Part shown: one piece after another, positions 10,482-21,070 of the stretch
How positions within the stretch are numbered: the first letter of the stretch is position 1
How the letters are laid out: every line of letters starts with the position of its first letter
Source: Prochlorococcus sp. scB241_528N17
Lineage (GTDB): Bacteria > Cyanobacteriota > Cyanobacteriia > PCC-6307 > Cyanobiaceae
Direction of reading: 5' to 3'
Assembly (NCBI GenBank): GCA_000634735.1
Contig: JFLG01000066.1
Coordinates: 159,408 to 223,407 of the forward strand
DNA length: 64,000 nt
Made by a program: the position numbers and the translations under genes
The notes under the pieces: model-generated
Database searches by the model: none
What the model saw: only the letters and a program-made list of their open reading frames with translations
Told to the model about the DNA's origin: nothing

Positions 10482-11453
10482 ATGAATACAGTAACAGAGC
10501 TACTACAACCAGTTGAAAATGATCTTGATGATCTTATTTTAGAACTGAAAAATCTAATAGGAGCTGGTCATCCAATTCTTCAAGCAGCAGCAGAACACCT
10601 TTTCAGTGCTGGGGGGAAAAGGTTGAGACCTGGTATAGTTTTATTGATTTCAAAAGCTATATCTCCTGAATTTTGCTTGACAAGCAAACATAAAAGGCTT
10701 GCTGAAATAACTGAGATGATTCATACAGCCTCACTAGTCCATGATGATGTTGTTGATGAGGCTTCTACAAGAAGAGGAGTAGATACAGTTCATAGCAGAT
10801 TCAATACTAGAGTAGCTGTTTTGGCAGGTGACTTTTTATTCGCTCAAGCAAGTTGGCACCTAGCAAATCTTGACAATGTAAATGTAGTTAAATTACTTAG
10901 TAGAGTAATAATGGATTTAGCAGAGGGTGAAATCAAACAAAATTTAAATAGATTTGATTCGGCTCAGTCTTTCTCCAAATACATCAATAAAAGTTATTGT
11001 AAAACAGCATCATTAATAGCAAATAGTTGCAAGGCAGCTGGAGTTTTGAGTGGGATTAATGACGAAAACTTAAACTCGTTGTACGATTTTGGCAAAAATA
11101 TTGGTTTAGCATTCCAAGTTGTAGATGACATTCTTGATTTTACTGGAAATGACAAACAACTTGGAAAACCTGCTGTAAGTGATCTTGCTAGTGGTTATCT
11201 TACCGCCCCAGTTTTATACGCCTTAGAAGAAAATAAACAATTGTCAGTTCTTATAAACAGAGAACTTGCTGAAAAAGATGATCTAGATGATGCTCTCAAT
11301 ATCATTATGAACTCTAAAGCTATTGAAAGTTCTAGGAAACTAGCAGAGGATTTTGCAATGCTTTCTAAAGAAGCTATAGTCTGGCTTCCTGATTCAGAAT
11401 ATAAAAGAGCTTTAATTGCTCTTCCAGAATTTGTTCTAAGCCGTATTTATTAG
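10482..11453 (+). CDS. sds: Long-chain polyprenyl (solanesyl-type) diphosphate synthase
   Basis: 323 residues. Both Asp-rich motifs are present: HDDVVDEASTRRG (first) and VVDDILDFTGNDKQLGKP (second), plus GGKRLRPGIVLL at the substrate lip. Trans-prenyl synthases of this length make C40-C50 chains; in cyanobacteria the product is the plastoquinone side chain. Small residues upstream of the first Asp motif (TASLVHDD) fit a long-chain product. It lies 27 nt after murI, and an apparently unlinked 94-nt gap precedes acs. Confidence 0.92.
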   Translation: MNTVTELLQPVENDLDDLILELKNLIGAGHPILQAAAEHLFSAGGKRLRPGIVLLISKAISPEFCLTSKHKRLAEITEMIHTASLVHDDVVDEASTRRGVDTVHSRFNTRVAVLAGDFLFAQASWHLANLDNVNVVKLLSRVIMDLAEGEIKQNLNRFDSAQSFSKYINKSYCKTASLIANSCKAAGVLSGINDENLNSLYDFGKNIGLAFQVVDDILDFTGNDKQLGKPAVSDLASGYLTAPVLYALEENKQLSVLINRELAEKDDLDDALNIIMNSKAIESSRKLAEDFAMLSKEAIVWLPDSEYKRALIALPEFVLSRIY

Positions 11454-11547
11454 ATCTAATAGAAATAAATCTTTGAGCTAAATTAATATTAAAATTTTTG
11501 AAAACCTTAATTTTTTCGACTAAATTTATTAAGCATAGATTTATTTA

Positions 11548-13530
11548 ATGTCATTAGATAAAAAAAATTCAATCAATAACATACTTGAAGAAAAGAGAAT
11601 TTTCTCTCCATCAAAAAAATTTGCAGAAAACTCAAATATTAGTACTCAAGAAGAATTACAAAGTCTAAAAAAACAAGCATCAGATAATCCTATTCAATTT
11701 TGGGAATCTTTTGCAAAATCTGAATTAGATTGGTTTGAGCCATTTCAAACTGTAATAGATAATGAAAATGCGCCCTTTTTTAAATGGTTCAAAGAAGGAA
11801 AACTCAATATTACATATAACTGCTTAGATAGACATATTAAAAGAGGGCTTGGAGAAAAGACTGCACTTGTATGGGAAGGCGAACCAGGAGATAGCAAAAA
11901 ATATACTTACGAACAACTTCTAAAAGAGGTATGTAAAGCAGCAAATGCATTAAAAGCAATTGGTGTAAAAAAAGGAGATTTGGTATGTATTTATATGCCG
12001 ATGATTCCTGAAGCGATGTTTGCGATGTTAGCTTGTGCAAGAATTGGCGCGCCTCATTCAGTTGTCTTCGGAGGATTTTCTTCAGAAGCTTTAAAAGATA
12101 GGTTAATTGATGGAAACGCCAGATTTGTTATTACTGCTGATGGTGGCTTTAGAAAAGATAAGGTGATTGAACTTAAGAAAGCAGTTGATGCGGCCATTGA
12201 AAGTGGGGCAGATAAAGTTGTTGAAAAAGTAGTTGTTGTTCAACGATCCCAAAAAAAAATTTCGATGGTTGATGATAGAGATTTTTGGTGGCACGAATTA
12301 TTAAAAGATCAAAAAGATCATTGTGAACCAGAAATAATGAATAGCGAAGATAGACTCTTTATTCTTTATACTTCAGGCTCTACGGGAAAGCCCAAAGGTG
12401 TAGTTCACACTACAGGTGGTTACAACCTTTGGTCCCATTTGACATTTAAATGGATTTTTGACTTAAAAGATGACGATATTTACTGGTGTACTGCTGATGT
12501 TGGTTGGATTACAGGTCATAGTTACATAGTTTATGGGCCTTTATCTAATGGTGCTACAACCTTAATGTATGAGGGAGTGCCAAGACCCTCAAATTTGGGC
12601 GCTTTTTGGGAGATTGTTCAGAAATATAAGGTTTCTATTTTTTATACTGCACCAACTGCAATAAGGGCATTTATGAAGTCTGGGCGTGAAATACCCGATA
12701 AATATAATTTGGACAGTCTTAGACTTCTGGGTACTGTTGGAGAACCAATTAATCCTGAAGCATGGATGTGGTATAAGGATGTTATTGGTAAAGATAAATG
12801 CCCTATTGTTGATACTTGGTGGCAAACTGAGACTGGTGGCGTGATGATAAGTCCCTTGCCTGGAGTCGTTGCTACAAAGCCAGGTTCCGCCACTTTCCCT
12901 CTGCCAGGAATCGAAGTTGAAATTGTTGATAAGAATGGAGATAAGGTTAAGGAGAACGAGGGTGGCTATTTAATTATTAAGAAACCTTGGCCAGGAATGA
13001 TGAGAACAATTCACGGAAACTCAGAGAGATATTTGGTGAGTTATTGGGAATATATTACCTTTAAAGGAGAAAAAAATGTTTATTTTGCTGGAGATGGAGC
13101 ACGCATTGATGAAGATGGATATATATGGATTATGGGAAGAGTTGATGATGTCATAAGTGTTTCAGGACATCGGTTAGGAACAATGGAAATAGAATCTGCT
13201 TTGGTAAGTCATAAATCAGTTGCAGAGTCTGCAGTCGTTGGCAAAAAAGATGATTTAAAAGGTGAAGTTATAGTCGCTTTTGTATCTCTAGAGAAAGATG
13301 TGAAAAGTTCTTCAGAATTAGTAGAGAATTTAAAGAATCATGTTGTTAATGAAATTGGAATTATCGCAAAGCCTGAAAAAATTATAATTTCTGACTCTCT
13401 TCCGAAAACACGTAGTGGAAAAATTATGAGGCGAATTTTAAGATCTTTGGCTGCTGGAGAAAAAATTAGTGGTGATATTAGCACTCTTGAAGATAGTTCT
13501 GTTTTGGAAAAGCTGAAAGAATTATCCTAA
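11548..13530 (+). CDS. acs: Acetyl-coenzyme A synthetase
   Basis: 660 residues, normal Acs length. Motifs: [19 protein letters not shown] (P-loop A3), [10 protein letters not shown] (A5), [20 protein letters not shown] (A8 and hinge) and the C-terminal [14 protein letters not shown] whose Lys is the acetylation-controlled catalytic residue in the family. It activates acetate to acetyl-CoA through acetyl-AMP. It is convergent with the DUF1350 gene, overlapping it by 4 nt at the stops. Confidence 0.97.
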   Translation: MSLDKKNSINNILEEKRIFSPSKKFAENSNISTQEELQSLKKQASDNPIQFWESFAKSELDWFEPFQTVIDNENAPFFKWFKEGKLNITYNCLDRHIKRGLGEKTALVWEGEPGDSKKYTYEQLLKEVCKAANALKAIGVKKGDLVCIYMPMIPEAMFAMLACARIGAPHSVVFGGFSSEALKDRLIDGNARFVITADGGFRKDKVIELKKAVDAAIESGADKVVEKVVVVQRSQKKISMVDDRDFWWHELLKDQKDHCEPEIMNSEDRLFILYTSGSTGKPKGVVHTTGGYNLWSHLTFKWIFDLKDDDIYWCTADVGWITGHSYIVYGPLSNGATTLMYEGVPRPSNLGAFWEIVQKYKVSIFYTAPTAIRAFMKSGREIPDKYNLDSLRLLGTVGEPINPEAWMWYKDVIGKDKCPIVDTWWQTETGGVMISPLPGVVATKPGSATFPLPGIEVEIVDKNGDKVKENEGGYLIIKKPWPGMMRTIHGNSERYLVSYWEYITFKGEKNVYFAGDGARIDEDGYIWIMGRVDDVISVSGHRLGTMEIESALVSHKSVAESAVVGKKDDLKGEVIVAFVSLEKDVKSSSELVENLKNHVVNEIGIIAKPEKIIISDSLPKTRSGKIMRRILRSLAAGEKISGDISTLEDSSVLEKLKELS

Positions 13531-14249
13531 ATAGATTCATCAATTAAATTGGAAATTTTTTTTATAGTATTTCTTTTGAATTCATCATCAGCCCAGTCTC
13601 CCAAAAAATTTTCTCTTAGTCCTGCGCTTGCGATTATAGTGTGCGTACCTTTTAGCATTACCCCCTTAGAATTATCTTCTTTTCTTGCTTTCAGACAAGA
13701 AAATAATTTATCTGTTTGATCTAATTCGTCTTGGTTGAATTTTATTAGGAAGTTATTTTTTTGATTATATGTTTTTTCAATTAATCGCAAAGTTCTTTCA
13801 GGACTTGGGCTAAATTCACTGTTGAATTCTAATTTTTGAGAAATTTGTTTCAATAATGGAATTGATTTGTTAGCACTAAAATTATTAAAACTAATAGATA
13901 TGAATTTTTCGCAATTTCTTCCCCCATCAGGAGAAATTAAATGAAGTTTACAGCCTAGGCTATGACCAATTCTTATTGAAGGAATTGATGCCCCTATTCT
14001 CTTGGATAAAGATATTCGGCAATTCTTAAAATCTTTCCATGCTTTGATAGCAAGTTGTTGGTGATCAAATTGCGGTGTGTATTTATATGCATGTACTGCA
14101 TAATTTTTATTAATTAAACTCTCTATGAATCTTCTATAAGTTAAATCTGGCTTAGAAGCTAAATAACTTCCACCAATAAATTCAACAATTTTTTTGGGAT
14201 TTGAAGGCCAATAACAGAAATTGTTATACTGAAATTTTGTAAAAGTCAT
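13527..14249 (-). CDS. DUF1350 family alpha/beta-hydrolase-like protein
   Basis: 240 residues. [22 protein letters not shown] near the start and [14 protein letters not shown] in the middle (a GxSxG-like nucleophile elbow, here GHSLG) match the DUF1350 family shared by cyanobacteria and chloroplasts. The elbow suggests a hydrolase fold, but no substrate is known. The gene ends inside the acs stop and starts 117 nt from the divergent exonuclease gene. Family call good; function unknown. Confidence 0.78.
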   Translation of the reverse strand: MTFTKFQYNNFCYWPSNPKKIVEFIGGSYLASKPDLTYRRFIESLINKNYAVHAYKYTPQFDHQQLAIKAWKDFKNCRISLSKRIGASIPSIRIGHSLGCKLHLISPDGGRNCEKFISISFNNFSANKSIPLLKQISQKLEFNSEFSPSPERTLRLIEKTYNQKNNFLIKFNQDELDQTDKLFSCLKARKEDNSKGVMLKGTHTIIASAGLRENFLGDWADDEFKRNTIKKISNLIDESI

Positions 14250-14365
14250 CTTTCATAAGCTAAAAATGTTTCAAAAAATATTTTCTAAACTGTTTTTTAA
14301 TTTATATTAATTTAAAAGAAATATTTATTAAATGCGTCAAGATAAATGAAAGTATTTTGAGTTAA

Positions 14366-15145
14366 TTGGAACTATTTAACAAAAAAGAATTAAATCAATT
14401 GGATTTTCTTCATGATCAAATTAACACCAATCCCTCTGAAGAGAGAGAAACGAATAAAAATAAAAAAATTGAAAAAATTTTAATTCTTGATACTGAAACA
14501 ACAGGTTTAGACGAAAATAAAGATGAAGTGATAGAAATAGGTTGCATTTTATTTGATGTATCTTTTAAATGTGTACTTTCACAAGTTTCTTTTTTATTTC
14601 CAGTTAATAATAATGAAGCCGAACATGTAAATGGTATATCTGCAGAAGTAACTAATATCTCTCAACCATGGGAAGATGGATTGAATTTCTTTCTAAAACT
14701 TGTTGATTCTTCAGATTTCATCGTTGCTCATAATGTGGAGTTTGATAAGAAATGGTTTGGAAAAGGAAGATTGCCTAAGCTTAATAAGAAATGGATATGT
14801 AGTTTAGAGGATATTAATTGGTCTTTTCAAAAATCACTAAAAACAAGACCTTCAGTAACTGATCTAGCATTATCTTTTTCAATACCAGTTTGGAATTTAC
14901 ATAGAGCTTTATCTGATTGCTTTTACATATCTGAGGTCTTCAAAAAATGCGACAACTTAGATGAACTTTTACTTAAAGCTACTGAACCGAGGTTTTTATA
15001 CAAGGCTTTGGTTAGTTATGAAGATAGGTCTTTAGCTAAAAATGCTGGGTTCAGATGGAATAGTCCTGTGCAAGGAGCTTGGGCAAGAAAATTAACTACT
15101 GATGAAGCAAAAAATCTTGATTTTAGAGTTGAGATTTTGAATTAA
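14366..15145 (+). CDS. DEDDh 3'-5' exonuclease (DNA polymerase III epsilon-like)
   Basis: 259 residues with TTG start. ExoI motif LDTETTGLDENKDEVIEIG (Asp and Glu, residues about 41-60), ExoII around IVAHNVEFDKKWFG, and ExoIII HRALSDCFYISEVF with the His and Asp of the DEDDh group. The exonuclease domain is followed by about 60 residues (YKALVSYEDRSLAKNAGFRWN...WARKL) that resemble a small conserved C-terminal domain found on similar exonucleases. It may be the proofreading subunit or a repair/RNA exonuclease; sequence cannot decide. Confidence 0.82.
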   Translation: MELFNKKELNQLDFLHDQINTNPSEERETNKNKKIEKILILDTETTGLDENKDEVIEIGCILFDVSFKCVLSQVSFLFPVNNNEAEHVNGISAEVTNISQPWEDGLNFFLKLVDSSDFIVAHNVEFDKKWFGKGRLPKLNKKWICSLEDINWSFQKSLKTRPSVTDLALSFSIPVWNLHRALSDCFYISEVFKKCDNLDELLLKATEPRFLYKALVSYEDRSLAKNAGFRWNSPVQGAWARKLTTDEAKNLDFRVEILN

Positions 15146-15175
15146 TATTTATTTAATTTTTGACTAAGAAAATAT

Positions 15176-15598
15176 TTAGTGCATCTTACAAGGCATCCAT
15201 TTATTACCCATTTTATGTGCTCCAATACATCCGTATTTTGAAGCAGCCTTTTCAGCTTCTTGTTTAGTGTTAAATAGATCTGACATCATATTTTCCTTAT
15301 TTGAATTTGAAATTTGTTTGGAATGATTATGATGATTTTTATGAGAATTAGGTGAATACTCCCATATCCCCATAGTAGTAACACCGGCAGAGATAATTCC
15401 CATCCCGACTACTGATAAATTGACTATTCCCATTGCGACTGCACCAAAAGAAAATACACCCATTGGGACTACCCCTATACTTATTACTCCCATTGGCACT
15501 ATTCCTATTGAAACTATACCAAGGGGTGCTATTCCAAAAGCAATTTTCTTTGGCTTTGTACCGCAATGTTGATTCTCTTTACTTTTATTAATTCCCAA
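15176..15598 (-). CDS. Pentad-repeat Gly/Val/Ile protein with DUF3721-like C-terminus
   Basis: 140 residues in three parts. Residues 20-80 are about twelve five-residue units of the form G-(I/V)-x-x-(M/I/L) (GIVSI, GIVPM, GVISI, GVVPM and so on), uninterrupted. A His/Asn-rich linker (SHKNHHNHSK) follows, and then a 30-residue tail with KQEAEKAASKYGCIGAHKMG and ending MPCKMH, which matches the small DUF3721 family. Two Cys and several His in the tail and linker could bind metal. The repeat could be a solenoid or a membrane-associated segment. No known function. Stands alone between the exonuclease and hisS genes. Confidence 0.72.
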   Translation of the reverse strand: MGINKSKENQHCGTKPKKIAFGIAPLGIVSIGIVPMGVISIGVVPMGVFSFGAVAMGIVNLSVVGMGIISAGVTTMGIWEYSPNSHKNHHNHSKQISNSNKENMMSDLFNTKQEAEKAASKYGCIGAHKMGNKWMPCKMH

Positions 15599-15696
15599 TA
15601 GTTTTTCTAAATGTTAAATTAAAATTGTCTCACAAAATAACTAATCAAAGATTAATTTCTAGATGAATTAAAAATTTTGAATTATTTTTTAGAACT

Positions 15697-16977
15697 TTGA
15701 ATAACTTAAAAAACCTAAGAGGAACAGTAGATCTATTCCCTGATCAATTAATAAAGTGGCAAAATGTTGAAAAAATTTTATTAGAGCAGCTTTCTAGAGC
15801 ATCTATCAAAGAAATAAGAACACCAATATTGGAAATGACCGAATTATTTATAAGAGGAATTGGTGAAGGAACAGATGTTGTCAGTAAGGAAATGTATACA
15901 TTTCTTGATAGGGGGGAGAGATCTTGCACTCTAAGACCTGAAGGAACAGCCTCAGTCGCACGAGCGTTAATACAAAACGGAATATCTTCTAATCCTCTTC
16001 AAAAACTTTGGTACATGGGTCCTATGTTTCGATACGAAAGACCTCAAGCAGGCAGGCAAAGACAGTTTCATCAATTAGGTGTTGAGTTTATAGGACATGA
16101 TTCAGTTAGAAGTGATGTTGAAATTATTGCTTTAGCTTGGGATATATTAGGCAAATTAGGAATAAAAGAACTCAATCTTGAAATAAATACGTTAGGTGAT
16201 ACTAATGACAGATCAAATTTTCAAAAATCTTTTATAAAATGGTTAGAAACAAATAAAGATTCTCTAGATTTAGATTCTCAGAATAGAATTTCTAAAAACC
16301 CTTTGAGGATTCTGGACTCAAAGAATATTCAAACTAAAAAAGTTCTTGAAAATGCACCAAGATTATTTAATTTTTTATCTGAAAAAAGTCACAACAGATA
16401 TTTAGACTTAAAAAGACAATTAGAGGTTTTAAAAATACCTTATGTAGAAAATTTTAATCTTGTAAGAGGTTTAGATTACTACACTCATACAGCTTTTGAA
16501 ATTACTAGTGGGGCTTTGGGCTCCCAAGCTACAGTTTGCGGAGGAGGGAGATACGACGATTTAATAAAACAAATGGGAGGGCCAAACACTCCTGCAATTG
16601 GTTTCGCTATTGGTTTAGAAAGATTAATTTTACTCGCAGGAAAAGAGCTTGAAATTCCAAGAAATACTGATATCTATATCATTAATCAAGGCTTAGTTGC
16701 TGAATCATTAGCAATGGATTTATCTAGAAAATTAAGAAATTACGATTTGTTAGTTGAGTTAGATTTAAGCGGAGCCTCATTCTCTAAGCAATTTAAAAAG
16801 GCAAATAAACTTAAATCTAAAAGTATTATTGTTATTGGTGATGATGAGGCAGTTAATGGGGAATTTATTATAAGACTCTTTGATCAATCAGGTAATGGGA
16901 ATGAAGAGGAAGTTATATCTTTTGAGAATGATATTAAATTAGAAAATTGGATAAACAATAACTTACTTGTAAAGTGA
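15697..16977 (+). CDS. hisS: Histidyl-tRNA synthetase
   Basis: 426 residues with TTG start. Class II motif 2 is [19 protein letters not shown], the histidine-specific signatures are LVRGLDYYT and [10 protein letters not shown], and motif 3 is [11 protein letters not shown]-terminal anticodon-binding domain follows ([20 protein letters not shown]). It charges tRNA-His. The stop overlaps the ATG of the following small membrane protein gene. Confidence 0.96.
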   Translation: MNNLKNLRGTVDLFPDQLIKWQNVEKILLEQLSRASIKEIRTPILEMTELFIRGIGEGTDVVSKEMYTFLDRGERSCTLRPEGTASVARALIQNGISSNPLQKLWYMGPMFRYERPQAGRQRQFHQLGVEFIGHDSVRSDVEIIALAWDILGKLGIKELNLEINTLGDTNDRSNFQKSFIKWLETNKDSLDLDSQNRISKNPLRILDSKNIQTKKVLENAPRLFNFLSEKSHNRYLDLKRQLEVLKIPYVENFNLVRGLDYYTHTAFEITSGALGSQATVCGGGRYDDLIKQMGGPNTPAIGFAIGLERLILLAGKELEIPRNTDIYIINQGLVAESLAMDLSRKLRNYDLLVELDLSGASFSKQFKKANKLKSKSIIVIGDDEAVNGEFIIRLFDQSGNGNEEEVISFENDIKLENWINNNLLVK

Positions 16978-17258
16978 TGTTCTTGAAAATAGTGATAATT
17001 TTTCTTTTTATAATTATTTTTTTTAATTTAAGGAATTCTCTAAAATTAAATAGAAAACAAAAAGTTTTTAATTCTAAAAAAATAACAACTTTTAATAAAA
17101 AGAATCTTAATAATTGGATGAATTTAACTAAAAAAGAAAGATATAACTTAACAAAACAAGATTCTCTTAACTACATGGATAAAAGAAAACTTTTATTAGA
17201 CGAAATTAGAAATGAATATAAGAAAATATCTAGAAAAAATTCTGAGGGGGAACATTAA
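16977..17258 (+). CDS. Small membrane-anchored hypothetical protein
   Basis: 93 residues from ATG 16977 (or 94 from GTG 16974), overlapping the hisS stop and so probably translated by coupling. One N-terminal TM segment (IVIIFLFIIIFFNL) is followed by a highly basic Lys/Asn-rich cytoplasmic part with two LTK(K/Q) motifs. No family recognised. The next gene starts 12 nt later on the same strand. Confidence 0.65.
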   Translation: MFLKIVIIFLFIIIFFNLRNSLKLNRKQKVFNSKKITTFNKKNLNNWMNLTKKERYNLTKQDSLNYMDKRKLLLDEIRNEYKKISRKNSEGEH

Positions 17259-17270
17259 GAAAAAATAATT

Positions 17271-17570
17271 ATGGAAAATTACTGGACTTCTAATAAACCT
17301 ATAAATGGATTAAGACATTTTGTTTTAGTAAATGAGACTAAAGAAAAAGGAAATATTAGTTTTTTAATGGTTTCTGTCCTTGATTCTGAAATTAACTTAA
17401 AAACTACTTATGAAGAATTAATAAATAGTGGAAATTGGCAGAAGGGTTGGATCAATCTTTCAAAGCATCAATCGATTACAGAAGAATACGTTAACTATAA
17501 ATCCATCAATAAGGGAAAGGGTATCGATGAGATATTCATTAATGAAGATTCTTTATTTAATATTTCTTAA
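17271..17570 (+). CDS. Small Trp-rich protein (TIGR02450 / DUF2389 type)
   Basis: 99 residues. The spacing YWTSNKP...LRHFVLVN...FLMVSVLDSE...YEELINSGNWQKGWINL matches the small Trp-rich family, which has a W at the start, (R/K)HF, and W-x-x-GW at the end of the domain. The remaining 30 residues are unlike the family. No function is known. It follows the membrane protein gene after 12 nt, so hisS and these two small genes may share a transcript. Confidence 0.7.
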   Translation: MENYWTSNKPINGLRHFVLVNETKEKGNISFLMVSVLDSEINLKTTYEELINSGNWQKGWINLSKHQSITEEYVNYKSINKGKGIDEIFINEDSLFNIS

Positions 17571-17706
17571 TTTGATATAAATCTTTCAAATCTCTTTTCT
17601 TTGAAAATACTAGGTTTTTTGTGACTTAATAATTATTTAAAAGTTTTACCCCTTTCAAAAAAATAAAATTAACGTTATCAAGGATTAATTATATTTACTT
17701 AATTCA

Positions 17707-17940
17707 ATGTTAGGGGATATGTGGAACTCATCTGAGTTGACCTCTGAAAAACTTGGAATAACTGAAATTAAACTTTCTTTTTTACGTGAAAATGGAATAC
17801 TCAAGCCTGGGATTCATTGGAAAAGCTCTCCACTCGGTCAGAAAAAACCTTGGAAACCCAAAGCGCTTTACAATGTAAAAATGTGCAGAGAAATAATTAA
17901 TAAATTTTATTCTGAAGAAAACTATAATATCGCAGCCTAA
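17707..17940 (+). CDS. Small putative helix-turn-helix protein
   Basis: 77 residues. SSELTSEKLGITEIKLSFLRENGILKPGIHW has the pattern of a winged-helix/MerR- or excisionase-like DNA-binding domain (LA..LG(I/V)S...L..LR..G.L.PG.HW), and a second part WKPKALYNVKMCREIIN fits the wing and following helix. It stands alone with 136 nt upstream and the 58-residue minus-strand ORF downstream. It could be a regulator or a recombination directionality-like factor, but no integrase is near. Fold assignment by eye only. Confidence 0.6.
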   Translation: MLGDMWNSSELTSEKLGITEIKLSFLRENGILKPGIHWKSSPLGQKKPWKPKALYNVKMCREIINKFYSEENYNIAA

Positions 17941-17984
17941 AAAATGATAGTATCCTGATTAATTTGGGAAAATATATAGAATAT

Positions 17985-18161
17985 TCATTCGATTAGATTC
18001 TCATCCTTACACTCAATAAGAGTGTTTTGCAAAGTTGGATATAAGTTAATCATATTTATATATTGTTTCGATTTTCTGTAAGATTTTGCAGCCTTTTTGT
18101 AATGAACTTCAGATTTCATTTCAAGTGAAAATTTTCTAGAAGACTCTTGAGAAGTAGTCAT
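17985..18161 (-). CDS. Short ORF, 58 residues, hypothetical
   Basis: An uninterrupted minus-strand frame from ATG (complement of 18159-18161) to TGA at 17985. The protein begins MTTSQESSRKFSLEMKSEVH and is basic, with Lys/Ser-rich helix KKAAKSYRKSKQYINMINLY. Codon use resembles neighbouring genes. No domain recognised. It lies between the HTH-like gene and the long pcb upstream region, which would otherwise be a 550-nt gap. Moderate support only, because short frames arise by chance in AT-rich DNA. Confidence 0.5.
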   Translation of the reverse strand: MTTSQESSRKFSLEMKSEVHYKKAAKSYRKSKQYINMINLYPTLQNTLIECKDENLIE

Positions 18162-18491
18162 AATATTAGATGTCTTATCCCATATTTAATAATTGTTTGA
18201 AAATGAGGCAATAACCACCATGGTGTAATGAAACAAAACATCCTTTAATGTCAGCAAAATGAAATTTATTTGACTTATTTGAATTTAAAAATACTGGTTT
18301 ATTTGATAGAACTTATATCTCTGAGAATAATTTTCCTTCATTAAATCTACCTTCTTTACTCTTGTCTTGCCCTACGAATAATTTTTGTTTAGTAATAGTT
18401 AGGATTAATAACCTTTACAATTTTGTTATGAATTCAACTGTTTGGTGAAATATAAAGTATTCTCAAAACGTTTAAGCTAATCAATTCCTAA
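18162..18491 (+). promoter_or_regulatory. Gene-free upstream region of pcb
   Basis: About 330 nt without a convincing gene before the antenna gene. It contains AT-rich promoter-like stretches (for example TATAAAGTATTCT near 18450) and no strong hairpin that I can see. A long leader or upstream regulation of this highly expressed gene is likely, but no defined element is recognised. Confidence 0.35.
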
Positions 18492-19550
18492 ATGCAAACC
18501 TATGGAAATCCAGATACTACCTACGGATGGTGGGCTGGTAATTCAGGTGTAGCAAATCGCTCAGGAAAATTCATTGCTGCTCATGTAGCTCATGCAGGAT
18601 TAATTGTTTTCTGGGCGGGTGCATTCACCCTTTTTGAACTTTCACGATTTGACCCAAGCGTCCCAATGGGTCATCAACCTCTAATCGTTCTTCCTCACTT
18701 AGCAACTCTTGGAATAGGGTTTGATGCTAATGGTGTTGCGATGGGAGATACTAAACCTGTTCTAGCGATAGCAATAGTTCACTTAGTTTCTTCTATGGTT
18801 TTAGCAGCCGGAGGACTTTTACACTCTTTACTTCTTCCAGGAAATCTAGAAGATTCTGATGTAGCAAGAGCTAGAAAATTCAATATTGAATGGGATAATC
18901 CAGACAAATTGACATTTATTCTTGGTCACCATCTAATTATTCTTGGTTTCGCAGTTATTGCTTTTGTCGAATGGGCAAGAGTTCATGGAATTTATGATCC
19001 AGCTATTGGTTCTGTAAGACAGGTTGAGTATGAATTAAATTTGGCCAAAATTTGGAATCACCAAACAGACTTTTTGACTATTGATAGCCTTGAAGAAGTA
19101 ATGGGAGGTCATGCTTTCCTTGCTTTCGTTGAGATCACTGGTGGTGCTTGGCATATTGCTACTAAGCAAGTTGGTGAATATACCAAATTCAAAGGTAAAG
19201 GACTTCTCTCTGCAGAAGCTGTTCTATCATGGTCACTAGCTGGAATAGGCTGGATGGCTATTATTGCAGCTTTCTGGAGTGCAGCTAACACAACAGTTTA
19301 TCCAACTGAATTCTTTGGTGAACCACTTGAATTGAAGTTTAGTATTTCTCCTTATTGGGTAGATACTGTTGATCTTCCTGATGGTGAGTACACTTCAAGG
19401 GCATGGTTAGCTAATGTTCATTACTATTTTGGATTCTTCTTTATTCAAGGTCATCTATGGCATGCTTTAAGAGCACTAGGCTTTGATTTCAAGAGAGTTA
19501 CAAATGCTATCAGTAATATTGATAGTGCAACAGTTACTCTTAAAGATTAA
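18492..19550 (+). CDS. pcbA: Prochlorophyte divinyl-chlorophyll a/b-binding antenna protein Pcb
   Basis: 352 residues, the size of Prochlorococcus Pcb. It has six TM segments in the CP43/IsiA arrangement, starting [20 protein letters not shown]. Paired His residues sit in the helices as chlorophyll ligands ([27 protein letters not shown], and [20 protein letters not shown] at the C-terminus). The CP43 lumenal loop is absent, as in all Pcb/IsiA proteins. It forms the main light-harvesting antenna in the thylakoid in place of phycobilisomes. Single pcb copies are usual for high-light strains. Followed at once by a strong terminator, so monocistronic. Confidence 0.96.
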   Translation: MQTYGNPDTTYGWWAGNSGVANRSGKFIAAHVAHAGLIVFWAGAFTLFELSRFDPSVPMGHQPLIVLPHLATLGIGFDANGVAMGDTKPVLAIAIVHLVSSMVLAAGGLLHSLLLPGNLEDSDVARARKFNIEWDNPDKLTFILGHHLIILGFAVIAFVEWARVHGIYDPAIGSVRQVEYELNLAKIWNHQTDFLTIDSLEEVMGGHAFLAFVEITGGAWHIATKQVGEYTKFKGKGLLSAEAVLSWSLAGIGWMAIIAAFWSAANTTVYPTEFFGEPLELKFSISPYWVDTVDLPDGEYTSRAWLANVHYYFGFFFIQGHLWHALRALGFDFKRVTNAISNIDSATVTLKD

Positions 19551-19573
19551 TTTTCAAATTTCCTACCAATATC

Positions 19574-19604
19574 AAAAGGCTCCTATTATCGGAGCCTTTT
19601 TTAT
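19574..19604 (+). terminator. Rho-independent terminator of pcb
   Basis: Perfect 10-bp stem AAAAGGCTCC / GGAGCCTTTT with a 7-nt loop and a run of T, starting 23 nt after the pcb stop. Confidence 0.92.
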
Positions 19605-19642
19605 TTGAAAAATTTTGTTTATTAATTTAGATTTAGAATTAT

Positions 19643-21028
19643 ATGTTTTTGAAATCATTGAATATTTTTTCGATACAGAATAAAGATATTTTTTCAAATT
19701 CTCTATTGATAAGTTTTTTTGGATTGTTAGTTATATTTTTTTTGTTGATTTTTGGAAGGAAATTTAAACTAGCTGTTCAACTCGAGAGATTTGGATTGCC
19801 GATAGCCGTCATATCAGGAATTTTAGGTATATCTATAGGCCCATTTGGTGCGATACACTTTTTACCAAAAGAAACAATAAATGTTTGGAGTAATTTTCCT
19901 ACTCCTCTTTTATCATTAGTCTTCGCAACTTTAATGATGGGAAGACCTATACCGAATATAAATGGTTTAGTTAAACCGATTTTTAATCAATTTCTATTAG
20001 CTCTTTCACTAGGTTTCGGACAATTTTTTGTCGGCGGCCTTGTCGTTAAATATTTTCTGCCTCCATCTATGGACGCAAATCCTCTAATGGGTTGTTTAAT
20101 AGAGGTAGGTTTTGAGGGCGGTCATGGAGCCGCATCAATAATCGGTGAAAGTTTTAATAAACTAGGTTTCCCAAATGGTTTAGATCTTGGTTTAGCTATG
20201 GCAACAATGGGTCTTTTATCCTCTTCAATATTGGGTAGCATATTTATCTTTATTGGTAGAACTTTAGGCCTTTCAGATACTGAGGAAATCCTTGAACAAA
20301 AAGATACTTTAAATGGAAAAAATAAGATTAGAATTTTTGCAGATTTTAGAATTTTTATAATAAATCTTGGATTCTCTGGTTTGGCAATTTCTTTTGGTGT
20401 TTTGCTTCTTAAATTTTTAAGGTATATTTCAAGTTCTTTTGGCGATTTTTCGAAGGAAATTATTTTTTCACTACCGGTATTTCCTTTTATCCTTATAGGT
20501 TCGCTCCTTATTAGATATATTTTAGAAAAAACCAAAAATACAGAATTTATTTCAAATATTCTGCAAAGGGAGATTGGTATTTTATCAACAGACTTATTGA
20601 TTTTTACAGCTATGGCGAGTTTAGATATTGCAGTTGTTTTTGATAATTGGATACTTATTTTAGTATTTACTATTTTCGGTTTATTTTGGAATTTAATCTG
20701 CATTGCTTATTTCGCATACTTTATTTTTGATGATTATTGGTTTGAAAAAAGTTTGATAGAGTTTGGGAATTCTACTGGTGTAGTAGCTTCTGGGTTACTT
20801 CTTTTAAGGCTTGCAGATCCTAAAAATATTTCTAAGACTTTACCAATTTTTACCTCAAAACAGCTATTTGCTCAATTAATTCTTTCTGGGGGACTATTCA
20901 CAGTTCTTGCACCATTAATGATTTCTAAAATTGGGTTAGATTATTGGACAGAAATTTGTGCCTTAATTACATTCGCAATTCTTTCTATCGCATTGATTTT
21001 TAACAAAGTAGAGATGAAAAAGTTTTAA
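19643..21028 (+). CDS. GltS-type sodium:glutamate symporter-like transporter
   Basis: 461 residues, about 11-12 TM segments. The region VGFEGGHGAASIIGES followed by GLDLGLAMATMGLLSSSILG is the conserved GltS core, and EFGNSTGVVASGLLLLRLADP is its second-half counterpart. GltS proteins import glutamate with sodium; in this oligotrophic lineage the substrate could be another organic anion. It is about 60 residues longer than E. coli GltS because of an N-terminal extension and internal loops. Own transcription unit after the pcb terminator. Confidence 0.85.
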   Translation: MFLKSLNIFSIQNKDIFSNSLLISFFGLLVIFFLLIFGRKFKLAVQLERFGLPIAVISGILGISIGPFGAIHFLPKETINVWSNFPTPLLSLVFATLMMGRPIPNINGLVKPIFNQFLLALSLGFGQFFVGGLVVKYFLPPSMDANPLMGCLIEVGFEGGHGAASIIGESFNKLGFPNGLDLGLAMATMGLLSSSILGSIFIFIGRTLGLSDTEEILEQKDTLNGKNKIRIFADFRIFIINLGFSGLAISFGVLLLKFLRYISSSFGDFSKEIIFSLPVFPFILIGSLLIRYILEKTKNTEFISNILQREIGILSTDLLIFTAMASLDIAVVFDNWILILVFTIFGLFWNLICIAYFAYFIFDDYWFEKSLIEFGNSTGVVASGLLLLRLADPKNISKTLPIFTSKQLFAQLILSGGLFTVLAPLMISKIGLDYWTEICALITFAILSIALIFNKVEMKKF

Positions 21029-21070
21029 TAAGAACTCTAGAATGGTAAAAAGCCTAAATTTTTTATTTTA

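Noticed and set aside
20122..20703. 193-codon frame on the minus strand within the GltS-like gene
   Set aside because: Lies wholly inside a clear membrane transporter gene; composition is the mirror of TM codons, so a shadow frame.
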